From Talpa occidentalis (Eukaryota > Chordata > Mammalia > Eulipotyphla > Talpidae): a DNA stretch of 64,000 bases. The stretch lies in contig NW_023601104.1 of NCBI RefSeq assembly GCF_014898055.3, positions 84,489,106 to 84,553,105 on the forward strand, written 5' to 3'. Of this stretch, positions 22,170-30,371 are shown piece by piece. Within the stretch, counting starts at the first letter, position 1. Each line of letters opens with the position of its first letter. A program made the position numbers and the translations under genes. The notes below the pieces were generated by a model. That model did not search any database and had not been told where the DNA came from. It saw only the letters and a list, made by a program, of their open reading frames with translations.

Positions 22170-23030
22170 ACACTTAACGTCAGGAAACTCTGATCTTCCA
22201 TCTCTATAAGTTTCTGTCTCCTGGACATTTTATTTAAATTGAGTCACACCGTATGTAGTGTTTTGAATCAAACTTTCTTCACTTAGCTTAATGTCTTTAG
22301 GATGTATCCTTGTACCAAGTTCCATTTTATTGCTAAATATCATTCTGTTGAATAGATAAACCACATTTTGTATAGCATGTCTTCAATTGATGGACATTTT
22401 AAATTGTTTAGGGCTCTTGAATGGTATATGTAATATTGCCATACTTGTTCATCTATAAGTCTTTGTGGGCATATGGTTTGATTTTTCTTGTGTCCACATC
22501 TAGGGGATAAATTAATGAGTTGTATAGTAAAGTTGTTTTTAATCTTTCAGTAAAGTGCCAAACTCCATTTTACATTCCCGTGAGCAATGTTTCTTATTTC
22601 CAGTTTCTCTGCATTCGTGTTGATATTCAAGTCCTTCAATTTTATTATAGCTTATCAAATGTGTATGAAGTGATATGTTAATGTAGTTTTAATGTGCATC
22701 AACATAATGACTGTGGATGTTGAACATCTTTTCTTATGCTTACTGATGATTTGTATATCTTTTCAGTAAAATGTCCATTTGCAACTGTTATGAGCTTACT
22801 TGGGCTTCCCAGAAGATATTTTGAAGACCAAAGCTAGTTTTGACCATCTATTTTGTAGTGCTTAGTTATAGCAGTTCTAGAAATCTGGTGGAATGCTTTT
22901 GCCAATTTTTAATGGACCTCTTTCTGTTCTTACTATGAATCGTAAGATCTTTATAAACTTTGGATATGCGTATTTTATCAGATCTAGAATTTGTAAAAAT
23001 CATCTTCCAATCTGTAGTTTATTGTTCAAT
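22170..23030 (-). mobile_element. Long decayed L1, 3' part (antisense ORF2 end)
   Basis: Antisense landmarks are in order: 'tttcttcacttagcttaatgtctttaggatg', 'ccacattttgtatag', 'tcaattgatggacattttaaattgttt', 'gccaaactccattttacattcccgtgagcaatg', 'agtttctctgcat', 'gaagtgatatgttaatgtag', 'gatgttgaacatcttttcttatgcttactgatgatttgtatatctt', 'agatctttataaactttggatatgc'. A non-L1 piece of roughly 105 bp (22786-22890) interrupts it. No frame is intact. Confidence 0.85.
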
Positions 23031-23345
23031 TGTTTTCAAGAACAATTTTAGATTCACATAAAAATCGAGAGGAAGATAAAAAGGATTCCCATAACCACTC
23101 CTATTGATAATCTTTCCCACTATCAACAGTATCTCACTGGAAAGAATGTTAACAACTGATGAACTGATATATCGCATCATTTTTACCCAAGTTCATAGTT
23201 TATCTCAGGGTTCATTCTTGGTGTTACACATTCTGTGGTTTGGAGAAAATGTAATGAAAGGTAGATATCATTGCAGTATCATAAGAAAGTATTTTCATTA
23301 CTCTAAAAATCCTGTCTATTCATCTCTTCCCTGATTCTTTCCTTT
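23031..23345 (-). mobile_element. L1 3'UTR-type segment (antisense), second copy
   Basis: 'aacaattttagattcacataaaaatcgagagg...cccataaccactcc', 'actgatgaactgatatatcgcatcatttttacccaagttcatagttta', 'gggttcattcttggtgttacacattctgtggtttgg', 'gcagtatcataagaaagtattttcattactctaaaaatcctgt' match an antisense L1 3'UTR. Because 3'UTR text follows ORF2 text here on the plus strand, this looks like a separate insertion inside the larger L1. Confidence 0.65.
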
Positions 23346-23402
23346 TTTTTTTTGTAATTATGTCTTTTGAAGTGCATCCCTTTTTTTATTTCTTGATCTA
23401 AT

Positions 23403-23440
23403 TTAACATATATATGTATATGCATGCATATATATGTTAC
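23403..23440. repeat. (TA)/(TATG) tract
   Basis: Short 'acatatatatgtatatgcatgcatatatatg' stretch of alternating purine-pyrimidine, self-complementary over much of its length. Confidence 0.6.
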
Positions 23441-23487
23441 TATTGTTAATCCTGCTTTGGGTATCATGCTTAAAGATTCTTTGAGTA

Positions 23488-23760
23488 GGGCCTCCCCTGG
23501 TGGTGCAGCGGTTGAGCATTGGGCTGTGAAGCTGCCCGCAGCCTCTATAGCACTGGTTCGTGATCCCTGGCTGCTGGAGAGGGTCCCACATGGCGCACAG
23601 ACCTCTCCTGCCGCGCCCGCTGCTCCCCTCAGCAGTGTATTTCTTCGTCAGTCTGCCTGTTCTGTTCCCTGCTCTGGCTCTGGTGAATTCTCTCACCCTC
23701 CCACGCGTCTGACTGTACCCAGTGCTTGTATAAATAAATAAATAAATAAATCTTTACAAA
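23488..23760 (+). mobile_element. SINE-B, plus strand, full length
   Basis: Starts 'gggcctcccctggtgg', with an A-box 'tggtgcagcgg' (23497-23511 region), 'gctgtgaagctgcccgcagcc', a damaged B-box 'ggttcgtgatccc', the body 'gcgcacagacctctcctgcc', 'cgcccgctgctcccc', 'ctctggctctggtgaattctctcacc', and the tail 'cttgtataaataaataaataaataaatc'. TSD: aaagattctttgagta (23472-23487) against aaaaattatttgagta (23761-23776). It lies in the minus-strand L1. Confidence 0.93.
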
Positions 23761-23776
23761 AAAAATTATTTGAGTA

Positions 23777-24610
23777 ACCCGAGATCATAAGAATTTTCTC
23801 CTTTGTATTGCATAGTGTTAGATTGCAAATTTAGGTCTATGATCAATTTCTACATATGGAATGAAGTTAGACACTAAATCCATCCTTTTATATAAGGGAT
23901 TCTTAAATGTACCAGTATCATTAGGTGAAAATTCCCCTTTGAATTTATTATGACCATCAAGTTAAGAGTTAATTTCTGGAGGTAGATTCCTGTTCCATTG
24001 ATCTATATGCCTATCTCTAGGGCAGTTACCTCACTATCTTGATATTTTAGATTTGTAGTCAGTTTAAAATCAAGTAGTATTAAGTACTTTGTTCATTTCA
24101 AGATTACTTTTCATATTCGGGGTCCTTCTCATTTACATATAGCTTTTTGGATCAGCTTATAAATTTTCAGTTAAAAACTTCCTGGGATTTTAATAAGGAT
24201 TTTAAAATTCAGGAATAATTGCTGTAAGAACAATTTAGTCTTCTAAACCTTTAACAAGGGAAGTCTTTTTATTTAGATTTTTAATTCTCTCAGCAATGTT
24301 TTATAATTATAGTGTATATATTTTGCATTTTGGTTGACTTTACTTATATTTATTCATTTGGATGCTATATGAAAAGATTTTTAAAGACCATTTAGTGTTA
24401 CTATATAGATGTGTTATTGACTTTTTTGTATATTGATCTTATATATTGTGGAAATGCATGGCTGAACAGATTGGTTAATTCTAGCAGAAATTTTGTGGGT
24501 TCTGTAGGGTTTTTAACATTCAGGATCATATTATCTGAGAATAAAGTCAACTTTACTTCTTCCTTTCCAAACCATATGCCTTTTATTTCTCTTTATGACT
24601 AAATTTCACT
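23777..24610 (-). mobile_element. Long decayed L1, ORF2 middle (antisense)
   Basis: It continues the L1 across the SINE-B insertion: 'aggtctatgatcaatttctacatatgg', 'tgttccattgatctatatgcctatct', 'gatcagcttataaattttca', 'ttctctcagcaatgttttataatta', 'gaggatcatattatctgagaataaagtcaactttacttcttcctttccaaaccatatgccttttatttctc' (paraphrased order). The target is typical RT-domain antisense text, with no intact frame. Confidence 0.85.
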
Positions 24611-24613
24611 CTC

Positions 24614-24657
24614 AAGAAAGAATCTTCAAAAAAAAAAAAAGAAAGAAAGAAACTTCA
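24614..24657 (+). mobile_element. Poly(A)-only retroinsertion inside the L1
   Basis: aagaaagaatcttca (24614-24628) is followed by a run of A and then by aagaaagaaacttca (about 24643-24657), 14/15 identical. The structure is TSD-poly(A)-TSD with no element body. The GAAA-rich TSD makes slippage a partial alternative. Confidence 0.55.
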
Positions 24658-25142
24658 GTAAAGTGTTGACTAGAAGTGTCAGGAACAGATATTTTTGTGT
24701 GATTTCTGAACCTTAGGAAGAAACATTTAGATTTTTATTAAGTATTATGTTTACTGTGAGTTTTCCAGATATCAGTATCAAACTGAAGACTTTTCCTCAA
24801 TTTCTAATTAATTGATTTTTTTTTTTTTGGAATGGGCATGAGGTTTTTAAGTATTTCTTATATATTTTATGAAATGATTGAGATTGTTCTTTATAAATAT
24901 TGTATTATCACACTAAGAGATTTTAAAATTTTAAACCAATATTGCATTCATGATATAAATCTCATTTGGGTGTTCTGTATAATACTTTTTGTAGATTATA
25001 AAATTCTATTTGTCAATATTAAGGATTTTTTTTATCTGTGTCCATGTACATTTATTGTTCTGTAATTCAGTTTTCTTGTGATGTTGGCCTGGTACACTGT
25101 CATCAGACCAAAACTGGTCTCATAAAAAGGTTGTGAAATATT
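24658..25142 (-). mobile_element. Long decayed L1, ORF2 (antisense), continuation
   Basis: The L1 text resumes ('cagtaaagtgttgactagaagtgtcagg', then 'ttaagtattatgtttactgtgagttt', 'ctcatttgggtgttctgtataata', 'gatgttggcctggtac', 'ctggtctcataaaaaggttgtgaaatattgctccctc', order as in antisense ORF2). The frame at 24832-25065 is open by AT composition only. Confidence 0.75.
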
Positions 25143-25161
25143 GCTCCCTCATCCATTTTTT

Positions 25162-25434
25162 AAAAAGAGTTAATTTATTTATGTATGCTTAGAAGAACTG
25201 GGGTATAGGCCAGAGGTGCGGGGGGTGGGGTGAGAGGATTCTCCAGAAACAGAGTAGGAAACAGAACACGCAGGTCTACTAAAATACACTGCTGAGGTGG
25301 GTAGCAGATGAGACAGGAGAGTTCTGCTGTGCCATGTGTGTCAGCTCCCTGGGTGGGGATAGAACTTGTGCTGTAGTACCTGGTGATAGCTTCATAGTGC
25401 TGAGACTTTAATCCCTGCACCACCAGGGAGGCCC
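25162..25434 (-). mobile_element. SINE-A, minus strand, full length
   Basis: On the minus strand it starts 'gggcctccctggtggtgca', with 'cactatgaagctatcacc', body and 3' tail ('catacataaataaat'). TSD candidates: gctccctcatccattttt (from 25143) and gctcctctatttttt (from 25436), imperfect. It is inserted in the antisense L1, which resumes at 25450. Confidence 0.9.
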
Positions 25435-25449
25435 AGCTCCTCTATTTTT

Positions 25450-25640
25450 TTTTTTCTTAAGATTTTGAAGACTAATATAATTTCTTCTCTAAATATTTGA
25501 TAGAAGCATCCGGTGAAGTATTTTGGAACTGACTTGTTCTTTGTGGGAAGAATTTAATTGTCCATTCAGTTGTTTTCCTTATTTTAACACTACTCATATT
25601 TTCCATGTTTGTCTTGCTGTTTTGGCAGTTTGTAGCCTTT
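25450..25640 (-). mobile_element. Long decayed L1, last recognisable part
   Basis: 'tctaaatatttgatagaagcatccggtgaagt', 'ttaattgtccattcagttgttttcc', 'tgctgttttggcagtttg' follow antisense L1 ORF2 order. Beyond 25640 I lose the match. Confidence 0.65.
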
Positions 25641-26228
25641 AAAAATATCATTGATCTGACTGTTCTACAAAGAGGTAAGATATGGGTTTAAAAAGTGTTA
25701 TCTGAGAATTAGGACAGCAGGGTCAAGCCTAGCTTGAGCCCAGCTTTTTCCCTGCTGTCATTGTTCAAAAATTTTATATCTCTGGGCCGCAAATCTCTTA
25801 TTTTGTCTTTGAAGGAATTGGCTAGATGGTCTGTGAGAGAAAAAGAGTAAAGGGATTCTTTGACATATTGGGCAGGAGAATGTGCAAGTTAACAACACAT
25901 TGTGTTGTTTATTTCTGAATGTTTTATGAGGAAAGTTCTTACGTGTGCTATTTTTTCACAGATGTTTTGGTTTTTGTTCTGTTTGTTGATGTTGTATTTT
26001 CAAAGTTTAAATGTTTATTATAATATGCTTCCTTGTCCTATTGTTTCTAGAGTGGTAGGCACAGATAACTAAGGAAACTTATTCAAAAAGCAAATAGAAA
26101 ATTTCATGATATTTTAAACTCCTGGCAAGTCTACAATTGAAAAAAATATTGAATCATGAAATTTTTTTTCTCACCACAAACCTGAAAGTTAAGCATATTA
26201 AATTTATTTAACTCCACTTATTCTGGAT
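25641..26228. other. Unique DNA, nothing recognised
   Basis: Ordinary AT-rich sequence between the L1 and a SINE, with no distinct signal. Confidence 0.4.
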
Positions 26229-26499
26229 ATTTTTTTTTTAAAGATCCATTTATTTATTTATACAAGCACTGGGTACAGTCAGAAGCATGGGACAGTAAGA
26301 GAATTCACCAGAGCCAGAGTGGGGAACAGAACAGGCAGAAGGGCCAAAGTACACTGCTGAGGGGAGCAGCGGGCGCAGCAGGAGAGGTCTGCGGACCATG
26401 CGGGACCCTCACCAGTGGCCGGGGATCAAACTGATTCTGTAGAGGCTGCAGGAAGCTCCGCAGCCCAGCGTTCAACCGCTGTGCCTCCAGGGGAGGCCC
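26229..26499 (-). mobile_element. SINE-B, minus strand, full length
   Basis: On the minus strand it starts 'gggcctcccctggaggcacagcggttgaacgctggg', with 'ggagcttcctgcagcc', a decayed B-box ('agtttgatcccc'), 'gcaggcctctcctgctgcgcccgctgctcccctcagc' and the tail 'tgtataaataaataaatgg'. The TSD tattctggat occurs at 26219-26228 and 26501-26510. Confidence 0.9.
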
Positions 26500-26588
26500 A
26501 TATTCTGGATTTCTTAATGTAATAAAGTGGTAGTCACTTTTGGGATAGATTCGAAACCTAAGGCTTCAAATATTTTTCTTTGTGACCC

Positions 26589-26961
26589 TGTGGGGTAAAT
26601 GGTTTTCAGGCTTTTCTGCCCTCCTACATTAGGATTGTCGTGCCTGATGGGGCACCTGCAGTTGTTACATTGCTGTAAGTTATGTTGTTTACCTCTGTGG
26701 GCCATGGCTCAGTATTGAGATATTCACCAAGAGAAGCAGAGGCAAAAGAGAGAGAGGAACAGAGTGAAGATTTATGGGGGACTTGGAAGCCCCCTCACCC
26801 CCCTCCCTCTGTAACCCTGACTGCTGTGTACCTTATTGCTGAACTACAGGTAAAAAGCTCAATAAAAGCCTGAGAAAGCCAAGGGCTCAGGACTCTCCTT
26901 TTACCCAATCTGGTCCGCTCAAATCGTAGAAAACATGCTCAGAGGCCTTCCTGCCACTACA
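26589..26961 (+). mobile_element. Solo ERV LTR with perfect 5-bp TSD
   Basis: A complete LTR of 373 bp starting TG and ending CA, flanked by gaccc at 26584-26588 and 26962-26966. It has an AATAAA signal at 26861-26866 followed by 'agcctgagaaagcc' and a U5 ending 'cttcctgccactaca'. A clear TATA box is less obvious than in the copies near 1 kb. No primer-binding site or internal region follows, so the provirus was lost by LTR-LTR recombination. It shares its 5' 'tcaggcttttctgccctcc' block with the LTRs at 794-1555 and 1074-1502. Confidence 0.88.
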
Positions 26962-27023
26962 GACCCATAGTAAGAAATGTTTATAATGCAGCTTAGAATT
27001 GGCAAGTGTATGCATATATGTGA

Positions 27024-27056
27024 GTGTGTGTGTGTGAGTGTGTGTGTGTGTGTGTA
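27024..27056. repeat. (TG)n microsatellite
   Basis: Nearly pure TG repeat with two GA interruptions. Confidence 0.85.
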
Positions 27057-27930
27057 TGAACCTTCATACCATGTTCCTCCACACATAGTTGTAGACATAC
27101 AGAACTCGGATAATGTACGAGTGTTCCTTTCAATTTCTATTGTGTTTTATTTCACTTTGGGGTGGGAGGGTTACCCTCCAAATTGATTTTATTACCCACT
27201 CATGGATAAGAACCCACAAAATTGTAGTTTTGTCGATCAGAATCCAGAAAATATTGGTTTAATAAATATAATTGACATTTAAATCATGTACTTGAGAGAG
27301 CTCAAAAGTAGCCAACCTTACAGAGGTGTTATGCGATGTATTTTTAGAGAACTCAATAAAAACTAAAGGATATACTTTCCTATGCAGGGAAAATTGGGAT
27401 AACACACTCTTGCTTGAGTAATTCTGTAGCAACCCGAACCCCTTTTCCATAACTGCTCTACCTGTGCAATGACCCCAAAACAACTTAGGAGGTTAAGAAA
27501 TGTATGGATATTTTGTTCTTGCAGTCCTGGAAACCTAAATTGAAATTTAACCCATTTTATTTGCTGTATCATACTAAGTGTATCCGTTTCCTAAGGTTGC
27601 ATTTAGCAAATACTACCAATAGGTGGCTTAACATAAGGGGAATGTATTGTCTCACAGTTATGGTGTGTAGAAGTGCAAAATCAAGGTGTCAGCAGGCCAT
27701 GCTTCTTCTGAAATCTGTAAGGAAATCCTCCCAAGCCTCTCCTTTCTGGGGAATGGTTTGCTAGCCATCTGGTATCTCTGAACCTGTGGGTGTCTACATC
27801 CAATCACTGCCTTCACCATCACCTGCCTTCTTTCTGCTGCACGTGTCCAACTTCTTACAAGGATACCAGTCATAATGGAGTAGCATCCCCCCTTTTCCAA
27901 TATGACATCATCTAAATTAACAGCATTTGT

Positions 27931-28490
27931 GCCTCCCTGTTGGATCAAGGGCTTAAAACACAGCACGATGGGGCCTCCCTGGTGGCGCAGCGGTTGAGCA
28001 CTGGGTTGCGAAGCTGCCCGCAGCCTCTGCAGCGCTGGTTCGATCCTCGGCCTCCGGGTGAGGGTCCCACATGGCGCGCAGACCTCTCCTGCCGCCCCCT
28101 GCTTCCCTCAGCAGTGTACTTCGTCAATCTGCCTGCTCTGCTCTCCGCTCTGTCTCTGGTGAATTCTCTCACCCTCCTGCGCTTCTGACTGTACCCAGTG
28201 CTTGTATAAATAAATAAATAAATCTTTAAAAAAATATATATTTTAAAAAAAGAAACAAAAACCACAGAACTATGAAGCTATCCCTAGCCCTAACCACTGC
28301 AGCATGAGTTCGATACCCGGCTGGCCAGGGAGCTGACCCACTTGGGTCACCCGCTGCTCCCCTCAGCAGTGTATTTCAGTCAATCCACTGTTCTGTTCCC
28401 CACTCTGTCTCTGGTGAATCCTCTACTCCCCACATCTCTGGCCTGAACCCCAGTTCTTGTATGCATAAATAAATAACTCTTTAAAAAATT
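27931..28490 (+). mobile_element. SINE-A inside MLT1, itself split by SINE-B
   Basis: The left part 27931-27970 is the SINE-A head ('gcctccctgttgga...gcttaaaacacagcacgatg'). The right part 28275-28490 resumes 'aagctatccctagcc..gcatgagttcgatacccggctggccaggga' and runs to 'cttgtatgcataaataaat'. Host-level TSD: aattaacagcatttg (about 27915-27929) against aattaatggcatctg (28491-28505), 12/15. It is therefore younger than the MLT1 and older than the SINE-B within it. Confidence 0.9.
27971..28256 (+). mobile_element. SINE-B nested in SINE-A
   Basis: A well-preserved SINE-B with perfect A-box 'tggcgcagcgg' (27983-27993), B-box 'ggttcgatcct' (28037-28047), 'gcgcgcagacctctcctgcc', 'ctctggtgaattctctcacc' and tail 'cttgtataaataaataaataaatc'. 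Target duplication: aaaacacagcacgatg (27955-27970) against aaaaaccacagaactatg (28257-28274). The left copy begins exactly after TT, a TT|AAAA endonuclease site. Confidence 0.93.
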
Positions 28491-28600
28491 AATTAATGGC
28501 ATCTGCAAAGAGTCTATTTTGAAATAAGAACATATTCTGGCACTAGGGGCTATGTCTTCATCCTATCTGTTTTAAAGGAACACAATTAAACACATAGCAC

Positions 28601-28989
28601 TAAGAAATGTGTTTCTCCATACACTGTGTTTTCTCATGACTTATGCCTAGCAAATATTGGTGCTGTAAGCCCTAACTGCACTCCCAGGGGATTTGGAGAG
28701 GGGACAGTTAATGGAATTAGAGACACCAGATGAAAAGGAGGGGAAAATGTTAATTGCAAGTTGCAAAGCTGCAGGAGGAAAGCATATTTTAATGTGTAAT
28801 CCCCCCTAAAACCATGCTGTGCTACCCCACTCAGAATCATCTCAAGCACCACTCTTAAAGACATACTCCAGTTGGCTTTCAACTCCTAACTTTTTCATGA
28901 AACTCACTTTTTCCTCTCTCCTCTTACTGGGTAAATAATTCTGAATTCCTAATGTCATCCACTGCAGTATAACAATGCTAGCAGGGTTC
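28601..28989. other. Unique DNA, nothing recognised
   Basis: A minus-strand open frame (28882-28634, 82 aa) shows no family features. No repeats are identified. Confidence 0.4.
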
Positions 28990-29340
28990 ACTGTTGTTTA
29001 GTTAGATTTGCAAGAATGCTGAGTTAAGGATTAAAAAAGAAAAATCCATCAGCTGCAGGCTTTCCCCTGCTGAATTAGAGACCGGAAAATAAATGTTTGC
29101 ACCTTTAACGACCTCCATTGTCCTGACTTCACAGAATCCCCAGTGGGAGCTAATCCTTTGGAACAATACAGTGCAGATGTTTCACGAGATAAGAAAGCTA
29201 ATTCCAGACCAATAAGAGCCACTCCAAATGTCAGCACACCAAAATAAAGTGAAAATATGAGGTAAGCAGATGCAACCCATGTGGTCTGATTCCTTTGTGT
29301 TTGGGTCATTCTACAGTAATGACTTTGTTTAAGCCAATGG
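28990..29340. other. Repeat-free block, candidate conserved element
   Basis: More balanced composition than the neighbours, no transposon text, and words typical of enhancers ('ccattgtcctgac', 'aacaatacagtgcag', 'gctaattcc', 'ccaataagagcc'). The minus strand is open from 29309 to 29049 (86 aa), with a hydrophobic run of about 24 residues (roughly residues 17-40) that could span a membrane. I do not recognise the peptide and see no convincing splice or start context. Either a non-coding element or chance. Confidence 0.28.
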
Positions 29341-30092
29341 CAAATTTCTCCTTAACTAGACTTGAACTGTCCTGGGTGCTCTTGGTATCTGTGGTGCTCA
29401 CTTTCAAAAGTCTTCCTCATAGTAAAATTTATAAGATAAACACCTTGTCAAAGATATCTTGATTTTGTCTGGATTTTCACACCTCACTCTCTGTATCTAT
29501 AGAAATTACTATCAGGCAAAAGTGTTAAGAAATTGTGGTTTTAAATTTGAATAATAAATACTTCAAATTCAAAGCCAAGTTTTGATCCAAGCAGAGAAAA
29601 ATTCCTGGAATCTCCCCTGTGAGATAAAGAATTATTTTAAATAAACAATGTTGCAAAATCTTCTAGAACTACCCAGATGAATCTTTCAAGTTTCTTATAT
29701 TTTTAGTCTATAGAAAAAGTATTTATAATATGATTACTAACTATAAGTCTTTGTGAGCGATATAGTAAGTCTATATAGTAAGAGATATAATACTTATTTC
29801 TTACATATTTAACCATTTACTGCTTCACCTATAGATTACATATTACATTTTCTTGATTCTAAGAATACATAGAATTATTAAACAAGTCTTTTGTTGTTCT
29901 TTTGGTGGGGAAAGGGTAAACTCTTTTCCTTTAAAAGATTATATTCAAAATGTAAGTCAATTACAAGAATATTTCTCAACCTAATAAAACCAATAAGATG
30001 TGGAGAATCACAAATATTAAAGTTAGGAAGTTGGAGAAATCCTAAGGAATATATAAAAGTACCCATATTGTAGAGAACCAAAAAATGCCTTA
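29341..30092. other. Unique DNA, nothing recognised
   Basis: AT-rich with a short 'agtaagtctatatagtaagagatata' partial repeat near 29765. No other signal. Confidence 0.4.
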
Positions 30093-30107
30093 AAAATTAC
30101 CACTTAT

Positions 30108-30371
30108 GGGCCTCCCTGGAGGCGCAAGGGTTTAAGACACAACCTGAAGAAATCCACAACCTCTGCTGCACGAGTTCTATCCCCAGCTGGCCAGGGAGCA
30201 GCCCACATGGCGAAGCAGACATCTCCTGTCTCGCCTGCTGCTCCCCTCAGCGGTGTATTTCAGCCTGTTCTGTTCCCTACTCTGTCTCTGGTGAATCCTC
30301 TTCCCCCACCCCCGTATCTCTGGCCTGTACCCCAGTTCTTGTATGCATAAATAAATGAATCTTTAAAAAAA
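30108..30371 (+). mobile_element. SINE-A, plus strand, full length
   Basis: Starts 'gggcctccctggaggcgcaa', has a decayed B-box 'gagttctatcccc', the body 'gcagacatctcctgtctcgcctgctgctcccctcagc' (in parts), and the tail 'cttgtatgcataaataaatgaatc'. TSD is weak: aaaattaccactta (30094-30107 region) against aaaaaatgcaactta (from 30366). Confidence 0.9.

Larger units (their letters stand above)
27577..28600 (-). mobile_element. MLT1-type MaLR LTR, split by nested SINEs
   Basis: 27577-27930 and 28506-28600 read as antisense MLT1: 'gtttcctaaggttgcatttagcaaatactaccaataggtggctta', 'gtctcacagttatgg', 'gcaaaatcaaggtgtcagcaggccatgcttc', 'aaggataccagtcataatgga', 'tatgacatcatctaaattaacagca', then after the SINEs 'atctgcaaagagtctattttgaaataag', 'acacaattaaacacata'. 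The two halves are contiguous in the consensus. An old ERVL-MaLR solo LTR with no coding part. Confidence 0.82.

Noticed and set aside
23424..23741. 105-aa plus and 97-aa minus frames
   Set aside because: Both lie in the SINE-B at 23488-23760. Similar frames recur at 27940-28265, 43927-44163 and 49685-49956 because all are copies of one SINE.
22170..25640. Potentially intact L1
   Set aside because: Only fragments of ORF2 and 3'UTR text are present, with many stops, indels and four later insertions; no 5'UTR or ORF1 is seen.
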